Source: Paenibacillus whitsoniae
Lineage (GTDB): Bacteria > Bacillota > Bacilli > Paenibacillales > NBRC-103111
Assembly: GCF_003955665.1 (NCBI RefSeq)
Contig: NZ_RXHU01000085.1
Coordinates: 1-64,000 of the forward strand
Reading direction: 5' to 3'
Length of the DNA stretch: 64,000 bases
Shown here: in pieces, positions 51,405 to 60,027 of the stretch
Numbering within the stretch: position 1 is the stretch's first letter
Layout of the letters: each line of letters begins with the position of its first letter
Notes under the pieces: generated by a model
Databases searched by the model: none
What the model saw: only the letters and a program-made list of their open reading frames with translations
Told to the model about the DNA's origin: nothing
Translations under genes and position numbers: made by a program

Positions 51405-51770
51405 TTACTTAACTTCTACAGTTGCGCCAGCTTCAGTCAGCTTAGCTTTAACAGCTTCTGCTTCTTCGGAGCTAACTTTTTCTTTGATTGGTTTTGGAGC
51501 GCCGTCAACCAGGTCTTTTGCTTCTTTCAGACCAAGGCCAGTGATTTCGCGAACCACTTTGATAACGTTGATTTTGGATGCACCAGCGTTAGTCAGGATT
51601 ACGTCGAACTCAGTTTGCGCTTCTTCTACTGCTGCTGCGCCGCCAGCTACTACAGCTACTGGAGCTGCTGCTGTTACGCCGAATTCTTCTTCGATCGCTT
51701 TGATCAGGTCGTTCAATTCCAAGATTGTCATGCCTTTGATTGCTTCAAGGATAGTTGCATTGTTGCTCAT
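51405..51770 (-). CDS. rplL: 50S ribosomal protein L7/L12
   Basis: 121 aa: N-terminal dimerisation helices ('[20 protein letters not shown]'), Ala-rich hinge ('[16 protein letters not shown]'), C-terminal factor-binding domain ('[20 protein letters not shown]'). Multicopy stalk protein that recruits translation GTPases. 66 nt after rplJ. Confidence 0.98.
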   Translation of the reverse strand: MSNNATILEAIKGMTILELNDLIKAIEEEFGVTAAAPVAVVAGGAAAVEEAQTEFDVILTNAGASKINVIKVVREITGLGLKEAKDLVDGAPKPIKEKVSSEEAEAVKAKLTEAGATVEVK

Positions 51771-51836
51771 GGTTAAACCTCCATTATCATCAATAAATTT
51801 AGTTTGGGTTGTTGTAAAACGGTCCGAGCGTCAAAC

Positions 51837-52346
51837 TTAAGCTTGACCTTCAGCTTCTTTCTTCTCAGCAACTGCTTTAACAGCAAGTGCAAAGTTACGA
51901 ACTGGAGCTTGAAGAACGCTAAGCAACATGGAGAGCAAGCCCTCTCTGGACGGAAGATCCGCCAGTGCTTTGATTTGATCGTAACCAACGACGCGGCCTT
52001 CAACGACGCCAGCTTTTACGCTCAATTTATCGTTCTTTTTCGCAAACTCAGTCAAGATCTTAGCAGGCGCCACAATATCGTTATTGCTAAATGCGATCGC
52101 AGTAGGACCTGTCAAGAACTCATCCAACTCCGTCAATTCAGCGTTTGCTGTTGCGCGTCTTGCCAAAGAGTTTTTCAAAACTGTAAATTCGATGCCAGCT
52201 TCACGTAAGCTTTTACGCAGCTGAGTTACTTGAGCTACGTTCAAACCACGGTAGTCTGCCACGACTGTACAAGCGCTCGCTTTGAACTTTTCAGTTACTT
52301 CCGCTACCGCCGCTTGTTTCTCTGCAAGAATTTTCGCGTTTGCCAT
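51837..52346 (-). CDS. rplJ: 50S ribosomal protein L10
   Basis: 169 aa. '[20 protein letters not shown]', '[17 protein letters not shown]' and the C-terminal helix that carries L7/L12 dimers. Regulated through the L10 leader upstream. Confidence 0.98.
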   Translation of the reverse strand: MANAKILAEKQAAVAEVTEKFKASACTVVADYRGLNVAQVTQLRKSLREAGIEFTVLKNSLARRATANAELTELDEFLTGPTAIAFSNNDIVAPAKILTEFAKKNDKLSVKAGVVEGRVVGYDQIKALADLPSREGLLSMLLSVLQAPVRNFALAVKAVAEKKEAEGQA

Positions 52347-52404
52347 AGTTACACCTCACTTCTCATGCATTTATGATTCAAGTTCGCAAACAGTAGGAGC
52401 GTTA

Positions 52405-52555
52405 GCATTTCTTATAAAAATAAGAAATGCCTTCGTAGACGCTACGAAGGCATGATGTTCACTCATTCCGTGCAAGCACTAAGAAATCGCAATCTATATC
52501 ATAACACCTCGGTAGGAAATTAAGCCCGCAGGGCACCTACTGTCTACGGTTTGCA
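52405..52555 (-). ncRNA. L10 leader with attenuator (rplJL)
   Basis: The part at 52500-52555 reads AGACAGTAGGTG..CTTAAT..CCTACCGAGGTG on the minus strand, the conserved kink-turn/L10-binding element of the L10 leader family. Downstream lies a perfect 12-bp intrinsic terminator ATGCCTTCGTAG-CGT-CTACGAAGGCAT (52427-52453) followed by TTTCTTATTTTT. A second perfect hairpin GCATTTCTTA/TAAGAAATGC (52405-52430) shares its sequence with the terminator's 3' arm, so the two exclude each other. L10(L12)4 binding would favour one state. Confidence 0.85.
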
Positions 52556-52579
52556 TATTCGTTTGTCAGGACCTTTGAT

Positions 52580-52608
52580 AGAGTATCACGACCAGTGGCC
52601 GAAGTCAA
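52580..52608 (-). promoter_or_regulatory. rplJL promoter
   Basis: TTGACT (52603-52608), 17-nt spacer, TACTCT (52580-52585) on the minus strand, immediately after the rplA stop and just ahead of the L10 leader. Confidence 0.6.
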
Positions 52609-52622
52609 CTGGTAGCTATTAC

Positions 52623-53315
52623 TTATCTGAAGGATTGCAGGTTAACACGTACGCTTGGTCCCATTGTGGAGGAAACAGCGATGTTTTTCAGGTATACACC
52701 TTTAGCAGCTGCTGGTTTCGCTCTTACGAGGGCATCAACCAAGGCTTTGAAGTTTTCTTGCAGCTTCTCAGCTTCGAAGGATACTTTACCAAGTGGAGCA
52801 TGGATTTGGCCTGCTTTGTCGAGACGGTATTCGATTTTACCAGCTTTGATCTCTTGAACAGCTTTAGTAACGTCGAAAGTAACTGTTCCTGCTTTAGGGT
52901 TCGGCATCAAACCTTTACCCCCGAGGATACGACCCAGTTTACCTACTTCGCTCATCATGTCAGGAGTCGCTACGCAAACGTCGAATTCGAACCAACCTTG
53001 TTGGATTTTGTTGATCATGTCTGCATCACCAACATAATCCGCACCGGCTGCTTCAGCCTCTTTTGCTTTCTCGCCTTTTGCAAATACGAGAACGCGTTTT
53101 GTTTTACCAGTACCGTGTGGAAGTACAACGACACCACGAACAGCTTGGTCTTGTTTTCTTGGGTCTACACCCAGACGAACTGCAACATCCACAGTTTCGT
53201 CGAATTTAGCAGGAGCTGTTTTCTTAACAAGCTCGATTGCTTCGGACGGATCGTACAAAGTTTCAGCATTTACAAGCTGAGCAACTTCGCGGTATTTTTT
53301 ACCGTGTTTAGGCAT
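52623..53315 (-). CDS. rplA: 50S ribosomal protein L1
   Basis: 230 aa. '[20 protein letters not shown]', '[20 protein letters not shown]', '[16 protein letters not shown]' (signature) and '[20 protein letters not shown]'. L1 stalk protein and probable translational repressor of rplKA. ATG 53315 lies eight bases after GGAGGAA; the 25-residue extension is rejected. Confidence 0.98.
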   Translation of the reverse strand: MPKHGKKYREVAQLVNAETLYDPSEAIELVKKTAPAKFDETVDVAVRLGVDPRKQDQAVRGVVVLPHGTGKTKRVLVFAKGEKAKEAEAAGADYVGDADMINKIQQGWFEFDVCVATPDMMSEVGKLGRILGGKGLMPNPKAGTVTFDVTKAVQEIKAGKIEYRLDKAGQIHAPLGKVSFEAEKLQENFKALVDALVRAKPAAAKGVYLKNIAVSSTMGPSVRVNLQSFR

Positions 53316-53402
53316 GAAATTTTCCTCCTTAGTGGTATTAGCGGATGATCCTCCCACCGAGCGGCTAGCACGACGCTGCCGCGATTCCATTCAAAGATGG
53401 AA

Positions 53403-53828
53403 TTAGTCTTCGATGACGATACCCATGCTGCGAGCAGTACCCTCAACCATGCGCATAGCAGCCTCAACGGATGCAGCATTCAGGTCAGGCATTTTTTGCT
53501 CAGCGATTTCACGAACTTTTGCGCGTTTCACAGTTGCCACTTTCTTTTTGTTCGGTTCACCGGATCCTTTTTCGATACCAGCAACGACGCGAAGAAGAAC
53601 TGCAGCCGGAGGCGTTTTCGTGATGAATGTAAAGGAACGATCCTCAAACACTGTGATTTCAACCGGAATGATAAGACCCGCTTGATCAGCAGTACGAGCA
53701 TTGAACTCTTTACAGAAAGCCATAATGTTCACACCTGCTTGACCGAGAGCCGGACCAATTGGTGGTGCTGGATTTGCTTTCGCAGCTTGAACTTGCAGCT
53801 TAACGATTTTAATAACCTTTTTTGCCAT
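53403..53828 (-). CDS. rplK: 50S ribosomal protein L11
   Basis: 141 aa, canonical. '[20 protein letters not shown]', '[20 protein letters not shown]' and '[20 protein letters not shown]'. Part of the GTPase-associated centre; needed for RelA activation. AAGGAGGTG precedes the ATG at 53828. Confidence 0.98.
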   Translation of the reverse strand: MAKKVIKIVKLQVQAAKANPAPPIGPALGQAGVNIMAFCKEFNARTADQAGLIIPVEITVFEDRSFTFITKTPPAAVLLRVVAGIEKGSGEPNKKKVATVKRAKVREIAEQKMPDLNAASVEAAMRMVEGTARSMGIVIED

Positions 53829-53853
53829 GATAGACACCTCCTTGCCGTAGTAT

Positions 53854-53876
53854 GGGACTCCGCGGAGTTTCATCCC
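53854..53876 (-). promoter_or_regulatory. Candidate L1-binding site in the rplK leader
   Basis: On the minus strand GGUGGGAUGAAA-CUCCGCGGAG-UCCC folds as a stem with an asymmetric GAUGAAA-type internal loop, 10-20 nt ahead of the rplK RBS. This resembles the 23S rRNA L1-binding site and known L1 mRNA operators. Next to it is a perfect hairpin AGGTCTAT/ATAGACCT (53885-53908). Confidence 0.55.
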
Positions 53877-53937
53877 ACCAACATAGGTCTATCCCAAGGA
53901 ATAGACCTGGTAAAACCTTTTGGTTGTTGTCAACGTC

Positions 53938-54471
53938 TTATAGCTTCTCCACTTGATCAAAATCAAGCTCAAGCGGCGTTTCCCTACCAAACATATTGAC
54001 GTGTACCTTGAGTTTACCCTTATCAGCCACAATCTCTTCAACTGAGCCGACGAAGTTCGCAAATGGACCCACCTTGACACGCACGGTTTCTTTGAGTTCG
54101 AAGTCGATCTTCGCCTTCGGCTCTTCCATTCCCATGTGTTTCAGGATCGATTCAACTTCCTCTGGTAACAATGCAGTTGGTTTAGAGCCAGATCCCGTAG
54201 AACCTACGAATCCGGTAACTCCAGGCGTATTGCGAACAACATACCAGGAATCATCCGTTTGAATCATTTCGACAAGGACATAGCCTGGATAAACTTTGCG
54301 CATGACAACTTTCTTCTTGCCATCCTTGTTCACCAGTTCTTCTTCCATCGGCACAAGCACGCGGAAGATCTTGTCCGTCATCTCCATGGACTCAACGCGC
54401 TTCTCTAAATTGGCTTTCACTTTGTTTTCATACCCAGAATAGGTATGTACGACGTACCATCTTTTTTCCAT
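53938..54471 (-). CDS. nusG: Transcription factor NusG
   Basis: 177 aa. NGN domain ('KRWYVVHTYSGYENKVKANL', 'VYPGYVLVEM', 'DDSWYVVRNTPGVTGFVGST') and C-terminal KOW domain ('VKVGPFANFVGSVEEI'). Binds RNA polymerase and S10. ATG 54471 with TAGGTG nine bases upstream preferred over GTG 54483. 24 nt after secE. Confidence 0.98.
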   Translation of the reverse strand: MEKRWYVVHTYSGYENKVKANLEKRVESMEMTDKIFRVLVPMEEELVNKDGKKKVVMRKVYPGYVLVEMIQTDDSWYVVRNTPGVTGFVGSTGSGSKPTALLPEEVESILKHMGMEEPKAKIDFELKETVRVKVGPFANFVGSVEEIVADKGKLKVHVNMFGRETPLELDFDQVEKL

Positions 54472-54495
54472 GAATAAATTCACCTATTGTCCTGT

Positions 54496-54708
54496 TTATT
54501 TAAAAACAAGGCGCAGCAACTCAGAGATGCCTAGATCAAGCACAAAAAAGTAAACAGCAACGAAAGCAACGGTACCGATAACGACAAGCGTATAAGTAAT
54601 CATTTCTTTACGGCTCGGCCATTTAACCTTTTTGAGTTCTGACCAACTGTCGGTGAAGAAGGAAAAAGTGGATCCGAAGCTTTGTCTCATTCTAGCCAAG
54701 AACCCCAC
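54496..54708 (-). CDS. secE: Preprotein translocase subunit SecE
   Basis: 70 aa with one membrane helix ('ITYTLVVIGTVAFVAVYFFV') and the amphipathic 'SWSELKKVKWPSRKEM' motif of SecE. Short Gram-positive form. Pairs with SecY (13249-14553). Confidence 0.97.
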   Translation of the reverse strand: MGFLARMRQSFGSTFSFFTDSWSELKKVKWPSRKEMITYTLVVIGTVAFVAVYFFVLDLGISELLRLVFK

Positions 54709-54727
54709 AAACTACACCTCCAAGGAA

Positions 54728-54877
54728 CTACCTAGTCTCGCGATGAGCAGTATGTTCATTGCAAAATTTGCAATATTTCTTCAACTCAATACGGTCGGGA
54801 TTGTTGCGCTTATTTTTAGTGGATGCATAGTTTCTTTGTTTGCAATTTGTGCACGCTAATGTGATAATGACCCGCAT
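54728..54877 (-). CDS. rpmG: 50S ribosomal protein L33 (zinc type)
   Basis: 49 aa. '[20 protein letters not shown]' and '[17 protein letters not shown]' with two CxxC pairs, the zinc-binding form. ATG 54877 is preceded by AGGAGGTGTAC. First gene of the rpmG-secE-nusG-rplKA run, as in Bacillus. Confidence 0.96.
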   Translation of the reverse strand: MRVIITLACTNCKQRNYASTKNKRNNPDRIELKKYCKFCNEHTAHRETR

Positions 54878-54963
54878 GATGTACACCTCCTACATAGACA
54901 CTTTCTAATTAAAGCCCTTTGAAGCGCATCAAAAAGAAAGCGACTTTCAGGGCTACCTGAACT

Positions 54964-54993
54964 ACTTTATCACAACCGTTCCCCGAGTGTCAA
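54964..54993 (-). promoter_or_regulatory. rpmG-secE-nusG promoter
   Basis: TTGACA (54988-54993), 18-nt spacer, TAAAGT (54964-54969) on the minus strand, between the sigH terminator and rpmG. Confidence 0.7.
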
Positions 54994-55064
54994 GGCGGCA
55001 GTCTCACAATTGCAAGAGTATCACCAGTATAGACCTCGCGGCCGATCGCTAAACGTATTTACAA

Positions 55065-55099
55065 AGAAAAACACCCGCACAGCTTGGACAGCGCGGGCA
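55065..55099 (-). terminator. Terminator after sigH
   Basis: CCCGC ... GCGGG (55074-55097) with inner GCTGT-ccAAGCTGT pairing potential, followed on the minus strand by TGTTTTTCTTT. Confidence 0.8.
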
Positions 55100-55102
55100 T
55101 TT

Positions 55103-55747
55103 CTATAAGTCTCTGACTTCCAAATATCGCTCAAGCTTTCGTTTGACGCGCTGAAGAGCATTATCAATTGACTTGACATGACGGTCCAAATCCACAGCAA
55201 TCTCCTGATAGGATCTCCCATCAAGATAAAGCATGAGCACTCTCCGCTCCAAATCGCTCAAAATCTCTCCCATTTTATCTTCCAGACCCGTAAACTCTTC
55301 CTGATTGATAAGAAGCTCTTCGGGGTCTGTCACTCTAGATCCGCTAATCACATCAAGCAGCGTACGATCCGAATCTTCATCATAAATGGGCTTGTCCAAA
55401 GATACGTAGGAATTCAAAGGGATATGCTTCTGGCGTGTCGCCGTCTTTATCGCCGTAATAATCTGCCGCGTAATGCACAATTCAGCAAAGGCTTTAAAGG
55501 AAGCTAGCTTGTCTCCCCGGAAGTCGCGGATAGATTTATACAAACCTATCATGCCTTCCTGAACAATATCTTCTCGGTCCGCACCAATCAAGAAATAAGA
55601 ACGCGCTTTGGCACGCACAAAGTTCTTATACTTGTTGATGAGATATTCCAACGCTTCGCTGCTGCCTTCACGGACGGCTTCGACGATGTCTTCATCTGGC
55701 TTGAGGTCATAATCATACATTCTCAGTTCTTTGAGGTCGACGCTCAC
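55103..55747 (-). CDS. sigH: RNA polymerase sigma-H factor
   Basis: 214 aa, sigma-70 family, closest to SigH/Spo0H of Bacillus: 'SYFLIGADREDIVQEGMIGL' (region 2), 'TRQKHIPLNSYVSLDKPIYD' and 'LDGRSYQEIAVDLDRHVKSI' (region 4 HTH). Directs transition-phase and early sporulation genes. GTG 55747 has GGAGGG nine bases upstream; TTG one codon earlier is possible. Its own promoter is at 55867-55896; it follows rae1, as in B. subtilis. Confidence 0.96.
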   Translation of the reverse strand: MSVDLKELRMYDYDLKPDEDIVEAVREGSSEALEYLINKYKNFVRAKARSYFLIGADREDIVQEGMIGLYKSIRDFRGDKLASFKAFAELCITRQIITAIKTATRQKHIPLNSYVSLDKPIYDEDSDRTLLDVISGSRVTDPEELLINQEEFTGLEDKMGEILSDLERRVLMLYLDGRSYQEIAVDLDRHVKSIDNALQRVKRKLERYLEVRDL

Positions 55748-55866
55748 CAACACAATCCCTCCGGCCTGCAAGACTACCCAGATTCACTATAAGTACCAGT
55801 TCAAAAAGTCGGATTTCCATAACCGAAAAGACAACTTTATGAACAACCTCTATAAAAGTTAGGTTA

Positions 55867-55896
55867 AGTATACATGATGAAATCTGACACCGTCAA
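55867..55896 (-). promoter_or_regulatory. sigH promoter
   Basis: TTGACG (55891-55896), 18-nt spacer, TATACT (55867-55872) on the minus strand, about 120 nt upstream of sigH. The B. subtilis gene is under sigma-A with AbrB repression; AbrB sites cannot be judged by eye. Confidence 0.65.
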
Positions 55897-55931
55897 CGGG
55901 GAGCCGCACCATTTCTAGCATTTGGAGGGTT

Positions 55932-56444
55932 TTACTCACCTCGGCGCATCCGTTCGAGCTTCGCTTTCTGGTCCTCGTTCAAACTGCCTTCGAACGGATT
56001 GCGCCGCTTCGTATGTTCCGTTTTGATCTGTTCGCGGACCTCTTTGCGACTCAGTTTAATTTTGGTCAAAAGTTCCTTTGCTGGAAGCCGCAGCGCACCT
56101 TTCCCGAAAATGACATGCTGTTCAATCATATCTGAAGTGGCGACGAATATCTCCTTGCGCCTGCCCATTAAATTCGTTACCAGCCGCTCGATCCGTTCAT
56201 CCGCGGTTTCCTTCTCCTTAGTGTACAAGACCACCAGCTTGCTATGAACATAAGACTTCCCTAGCCCAGGCACCATGTAAGCATCGAAGACCAGATACAC
56301 CTTCATTCCGGAAAAAGACTGATACTCCGCCAGCATATGAATCAGCTTGTCACGTGCGCCCTCAAGATCCGTATCCTTGAGTTTGCTGAGCTCCGGCCAG
56401 GCTCCAATGATGTTGTAGCCGTCTACGATCAGGTACTGTTCCAT
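55932..56444 (-). CDS. rae1: Ribosome-dependent mRNA endonuclease Rae1 (YacP)
   Basis: 170 aa NYN-domain protein. 'YLIVDGYNIIGAWPELSKLK' and 'KVYLVFDAYMVPG' supply conserved acidic residues; 'IFVATSDMIEQHVIFGKGAL' follows. B. subtilis Rae1 cleaves mRNA in the ribosomal A site. It is 6 nt downstream of rlmB, in the cysS-mrnC-rlmB-rae1 run. Confidence 0.93.
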   Translation of the reverse strand: MEQYLIVDGYNIIGAWPELSKLKDTDLEGARDKLIHMLAEYQSFSGMKVYLVFDAYMVPGLGKSYVHSKLVVLYTKEKETADERIERLVTNLMGRRKEIFVATSDMIEQHVIFGKGALRLPAKELLTKIKLSRKEVREQIKTEHTKRRNPFEGSLNEDQKAKLERMRRGE

Positions 56445-56450
56445 GCGAAC

Positions 56451-57188
56451 CTAGCGTGCGCGTTGTCGGACAACTTCGTACATGAGCACACCGGCAGCAA
56501 CGGATGCGTTCAGCGAGTTGACATGCCCGGCCATCGGCAGCTTTACCAAAAAGTCGCAGCGCTCTTTGATCAAACGGCCGACGCCTTTGCCTTCATTCCC
56601 GATCACTAGCGCGATCGGCATGTTGAAGTTCGCTTTGTACACGTCCTGCGCCGCGGTCACATCCGTTCCGGCAACCCACACGCCCTGTTCCTTGAGCTGC
56701 TCAATCGTTTGTGCAATGTTCGTTACCCGCGCGACGGACACGTATTCCACCGCTCCTGCGGAAGTCTTGGACACGGTGGCCGTCAGACCGACGGAACGGC
56801 GTTTCGGGATAATGACCCCGTGCACACCTGTGCAGTCAGCCGTTCTCAGGATCGAGCCCAGATTGTGCGGATCTTCAATTTCATCCAGAATGAGGATAAA
56901 CGGGTCTTGACCAAGCGCCTTCGCTTTCGCAAGAATATCCTCGACTTCCACATATTCATATGCGGCGACTTGCGCGACGACGCCTTGGTGCTGTAGGCCT
57001 TCTGCCATTTGATCCAATTTTCGTTTATCCGTGAACTGTACGAGAATGCCAAGATTTTTCGCTTCGGCCACAATCGGTCCGGCGAATTGCTTTTGCGCGT
57101 TCTCGGCAATCCAAATTTTATTAATGCTCCGCCCCGCGCGAAGCGCCTCCATGACAGAGTGCTTCCCGCCGATGATATCTTCTTCCAT
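56451..57188 (-). CDS. rlmB: 23S rRNA 2'-O-ribose methyltransferase RlmB
   Basis: 245 aa SpoU/TrmH family. N-terminal substrate-binding domain ('IIGGKHSVMEALRAG'), then the knotted SPOUT domain: 'DEIEDPHNLGSILRTADCTG', 'IALVIGNEGKGVGRLIKERC' and 'VKLPMAGHVNSLNASVAAGV'. Probable Gm2251 methylase of 23S rRNA (YacO). Confidence 0.93.
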   Translation of the reverse strand: MEEDIIGGKHSVMEALRAGRSINKIWIAENAQKQFAGPIVAEAKNLGILVQFTDKRKLDQMAEGLQHQGVVAQVAAYEYVEVEDILAKAKALGQDPFILILDEIEDPHNLGSILRTADCTGVHGVIIPKRRSVGLTATVSKTSAGAVEYVSVARVTNIAQTIEQLKEQGVWVAGTDVTAAQDVYKANFNMPIALVIGNEGKGVGRLIKERCDFLVKLPMAGHVNSLNASVAAGVLMYEVVRQRAR

Positions 57189-57199
57189 CCGACTTCCTC

Positions 57200-57640
57200 C
57201 TATTTTTGCACCTTGTCCTGATTAAAGGCGATGGCAAAATCCATAATCTCCTTCAATCGTTTGAACGACTTTTGGTAATATAAGTAACCGATCAAGCACT
57301 CAAACGCGGTGCTATGCCGATATTCAAGCACATCCGCATTTTTGGCCGTCGTTCCCGATTTGGCATTCCGGCCCCGCTTCACAATGTCTTGCTCTTCCTC
57401 CGACAGCGTCGGCATCAGCGCTGCGAGCAGCTTCGACTGCGCTTTCGCGGAGACATACCCCGTCGCTGCGCGGTGCAAATGATTCGGACGGTGATTGCCG
57501 CCCGAAATCACGTACTGCCGCACATATACTTCATACACCGCATCGCCGATATAGGCGAGAACGAGCGGATTTAGAAGGTTGGGGCGCGTAGTTGGAGGAA
57601 AAGCGAACAAATTGGCATCTTCGATCGTGAATTCGCTCAT
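57200..57640 (-). CDS. mrnC: Mini-ribonuclease III (MrnC)
   Basis: 146 aa, an RNase III catalytic domain without the dsRNA-binding domain. 'NPLVLAYIGDAVYEVYVRQY' has the conserved acidic active-site residues, and 'STAFECLIGYLYYQKSFKRL' the second set. Matures 23S rRNA in Bacillus. Overlaps cysS by 4 nt (ATGA). Confidence 0.95.
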   Translation of the reverse strand: MSEFTIEDANLFAFPPTTRPNLLNPLVLAYIGDAVYEVYVRQYVISGGNHRPNHLHRAATGYVSAKAQSKLLAALMPTLSEEEQDIVKRGRNAKSGTTAKNADVLEYRHSTAFECLIGYLYYQKSFKRLKEIMDFAIAFNQDKVQK

Positions 57641-59055
57641 TTTCTGCGCCAGCGTATTCCTTGCGGCGTATCTTCAAGGAATATCCCTTTCTCCGTCAGC
57701 AGATCGCGGATCTCATCGGCGCGCGCCCAATTCTTCGACTTGCGTGCCTCGGTCCGCTCGACAATCAACTTTTCGATTTCGGCGTCCAGCAGTTCGTCCG
57801 CCGCTTGTGACAAGAGTCCGAGCACCGCATCGAATCGTTCCAACTGCGCCATAAATTGCTGAACCGCCTCGCTATGCACCCGCTCCTGTTGGAGGTAATG
57901 ATTCGCCTCCGACACCAGTTCGAACACCGCGGTAATCGCATCCGGCGTGTTGAAGTCATCATTCATTTTATCCACAAATTGCCCATTAATTTCTTGAATC
58001 CGCGCTGTGATCGCGCTGTCGACTTCACCTGTGGCTGATGCTGTATTTAATCGGTGCTTCAAGTTATCATACGCATTCTGAATCCGCTCCAGTGAATTCG
58101 CCGCCTGCTTCAAGCTTTCGTCGCTAAAGTTCAACGGATTGCGATAATGGGCAGCCAGCATGAAGAAGCGGAACACCTGCGGCTTCATCTGCTTCAGCAG
58201 ATCGCGGATCAGGATACCGTTGCCCAGCGATTTGGACATTTTCTCATTATCGATGTTGAGGAACGCATTGTGCAGCCAGTAATTGGCCATTGGATGACCG
58301 GTGACCGCCTCGGTCTGCGCAATCTCGCATTCATGGTGAGGGAACGTAAGATCCTGACCGCCGCCGTGAATGTCGATCGTTTCGCCGAGATATTTGCGCA
58401 CCATGGCGGAGCACTCGATGTGCCAGCCCGGACGCCCTTGCCCCCAAGGGCTATCCCAATAAATCTCGCCGGGCTTCGCGGCTTTCCATAGCACGAAGTC
58501 CTGCGGATTCTCTTTGCGGTCGTCCACTTCGATCCGGATGCCGTATTGAAGCTCTTCCAGGTTCTGATGGGACAGCTTGCCATAGTCCGCAAACTTCGTC
58601 GTCCGGTAGTACACGTCACCGCCCGCTTCATAGGCGAAGCCTTTTTCCACCAGGGCCGCAATGAAGTCGACGATTTCCTGAATGTTGTCCGTCACCCGCG
58701 GGTTCAGCGTCGCATCGTGCACTCCCATCGTCTTGATATCCTCCAGGAAAGCCGCGATAAACGTCTCCGCTAGCTCAGGAACCGTCACCGCCATTTCCTC
58801 GGCTTTGCGGATCATTTTATCGTCCACATCGGTGAAGTTCGTAATATAAGTAACCTCATACCCTTGCGATGCCAGATAACGGCGAACCACGTCGAAAAAA
58901 ATAACCGGACGCCCGTTCCCGATATGAATATAGTTGTATACGGTCGGTCCGCATACGTACATTTTGACTTTCCCTGGCTCGATCGGCACGAATTCTTCCT
59001 TCTTGCGGGATAACGTATTATACACTTTGAGTGTCATGTTCTCTTTGTTCTCCAT
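57637..59055 (-). CDS. cysS: Cysteinyl-tRNA synthetase
   Basis: 472 aa class I synthetase. Zinc Cys in '[20 protein letters not shown]' with HIGN; '[15 protein letters not shown]'; '[15 protein letters not shown]' (further zinc ligands); '[16 protein letters not shown]'; and KMSKS in '[11 protein letters not shown]'. ATG 59055 is inside the cysE end; an internal ATG six codons later (59037) matches the usual family N-terminus and may be the true start. Expressed with cysE behind the Cys T-box. Confidence 0.96.
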   Translation of the reverse strand: MENKENMTLKVYNTLSRKKEEFVPIEPGKVKMYVCGPTVYNYIHIGNGRPVIFFDVVRRYLASQGYEVTYITNFTDVDDKMIRKAEEMAVTVPELAETFIAAFLEDIKTMGVHDATLNPRVTDNIQEIVDFIAALVEKGFAYEAGGDVYYRTTKFADYGKLSHQNLEELQYGIRIEVDDRKENPQDFVLWKAAKPGEIYWDSPWGQGRPGWHIECSAMVRKYLGETIDIHGGGQDLTFPHHECEIAQTEAVTGHPMANYWLHNAFLNIDNEKMSKSLGNGILIRDLLKQMKPQVFRFFMLAAHYRNPLNFSDESLKQAANSLERIQNAYDNLKHRLNTASATGEVDSAITARIQEINGQFVDKMNDDFNTPDAITAVFELVSEANHYLQQERVHSEAVQQFMAQLERFDAVLGLLSQAADELLDAEIEKLIVERTEARKSKNWARADEIRDLLTEKGIFLEDTPQGIRWRRK

Positions 59056-59689
59056 TCTTGGTTCTTAGCGCTTCAAGCTGCGCTTTCAGCTCATCAATTT
59101 GCTTCTGCATATCCTGAAAAATATCGACAATCGGATCCGGCAGATCACCATGATCCAACCGGTTGACGCGCACGCCATCCCGCTTCACGACTTTGGCCGG
59201 CATCGTCACCACGGTGCTGTTCGGCGGCACTTCGCGGATCACAACCGCATTGGAGCCGATCCGGGAATTCTCGCCAACAAGGAAGGACCCGAGAATCTTG
59301 GCCCCGGAGCCTACAACCACACTATTACCAATTGTCGGATGTCTTTTCCCTTTCTCCTTGCCGGTTCCCCCGAGCGTTACACCTTGATAGAGAATAACAT
59401 CGTCGCCGATTTCGCATGTTTCCCCAATGACAATCCCCATCCCATGGTCGATGAACAAACGTTTGCCGATCGTAGCGCCAGGATGAATTTCAATTCCGGT
59501 CATGAACCGGCTCACCTGCGACACGATACGTGCGATCGTGAACATGCCTTTCTTATAGAACCAATGCCCGATTCGGTGCGCCCAGATGGCATGCAGGCCC
59601 GAATACGTAAATACAACCTCGAACCAACTGCGCGCCGCGGGGTCATTGTCGAAAACCGCCGAAATATCTGATTTGATCGCTCTCCACAT
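59018..59689 (-). CDS. cysE: Serine O-acetyltransferase
   Basis: 223 aa. Left-handed beta-helix acyltransferase: 'GIEIHPGATIGKRLFIDHGM', 'GETCEIGDDVILYQGVTLGG', 'KRHPTIGNSVVVGSGAKILG'. Makes O-acetylserine, the carbon skeleton for cysteine. C-terminal extension is Lys/Gln-rich and probably coiled. Overlaps cysS by 38 nt, so supply of cysteine and charging of tRNA-Cys are coupled. Confidence 0.96.
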   Translation of the reverse strand: MWRAIKSDISAVFDNDPAARSWFEVVFTYSGLHAIWAHRIGHWFYKKGMFTIARIVSQVSRFMTGIEIHPGATIGKRLFIDHGMGIVIGETCEIGDDVILYQGVTLGGTGKEKGKRHPTIGNSVVVGSGAKILGSFLVGENSRIGSNAVVIREVPPNSTVVTMPAKVVKRDGVRVNRLDHGDLPDPIVDIFQDMQKQIDELKAQLEALRTKNGEQREHDTQSV

Positions 59690-59724
59690 GCTCGCTCACC
59701 TTCTCCGTATAATGCAAAAATGCA

Positions 59725-59995
59725 AAAAGCCCCCGCAGCCCATAAAAGGACTGCAGAGGCGTATCATCGCGGTTCCACTCTGCTTGGTGACTCGGAAGTC
59801 TCCCAACTCAAGTGCCCTTAACGCGGGCCATTCGGCGGCACCTACCCACTCCATGAGTGATCGGCGAAGCTGCTCACAGGTGCATTTCCGATTACAAGGA
59901 TTGGATAACTCACAGCCGCTGCCGAAGCAACGATTATCCTCTCTGACGAATCCTTTGTTAATCCTACTCTCCTGATCATTGCATTTGTTATAACC
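59725..59995 (-). ncRNA. T-box leader, cysteine specifier
   Basis: On the minus strand the T-box core reads AGAGTGGAACCGCG (59766-59781), followed by an intrinsic terminator GCCTCTGCAGTCC..GGGCTGCGGGGGC plus TTTTT (59725-59760). The Stem I 5' part has AGTAGGA and AGAGAGGA elements; the specifier loop ...GGAAATGCACC has UGC (59882-59884), a Cys codon followed by a purine. Uncharged tRNA-Cys would stabilise the antiterminator and turn on cysE-cysS. It fills the 332-nt gap between gltX and cysE. Confidence 0.92.
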
Positions 59996-59998
59996 TCA

Positions 59999-60027
59999 AG
60001 TATAGCGAAAAGAAACCCCGTTTACAA
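59999..60027 (-). promoter_or_regulatory. cysE-cysS promoter overlapping the gltX stop
   Basis: TTGTAA (60022-60027), 17-nt spacer, TATACT (59999-60004) on the minus strand. The -35 contains the gltX stop codon (TAA at 60022-60024). Transcription would start a few bases before the T-box Stem I. Confidence 0.7.

Noticed and set aside
59018-59055. Frameshift or misassembly at the cysE/cysS overlap
   Set aside because: Both proteins are complete; an internal cysS ATG at 59037 explains the overlap without error.
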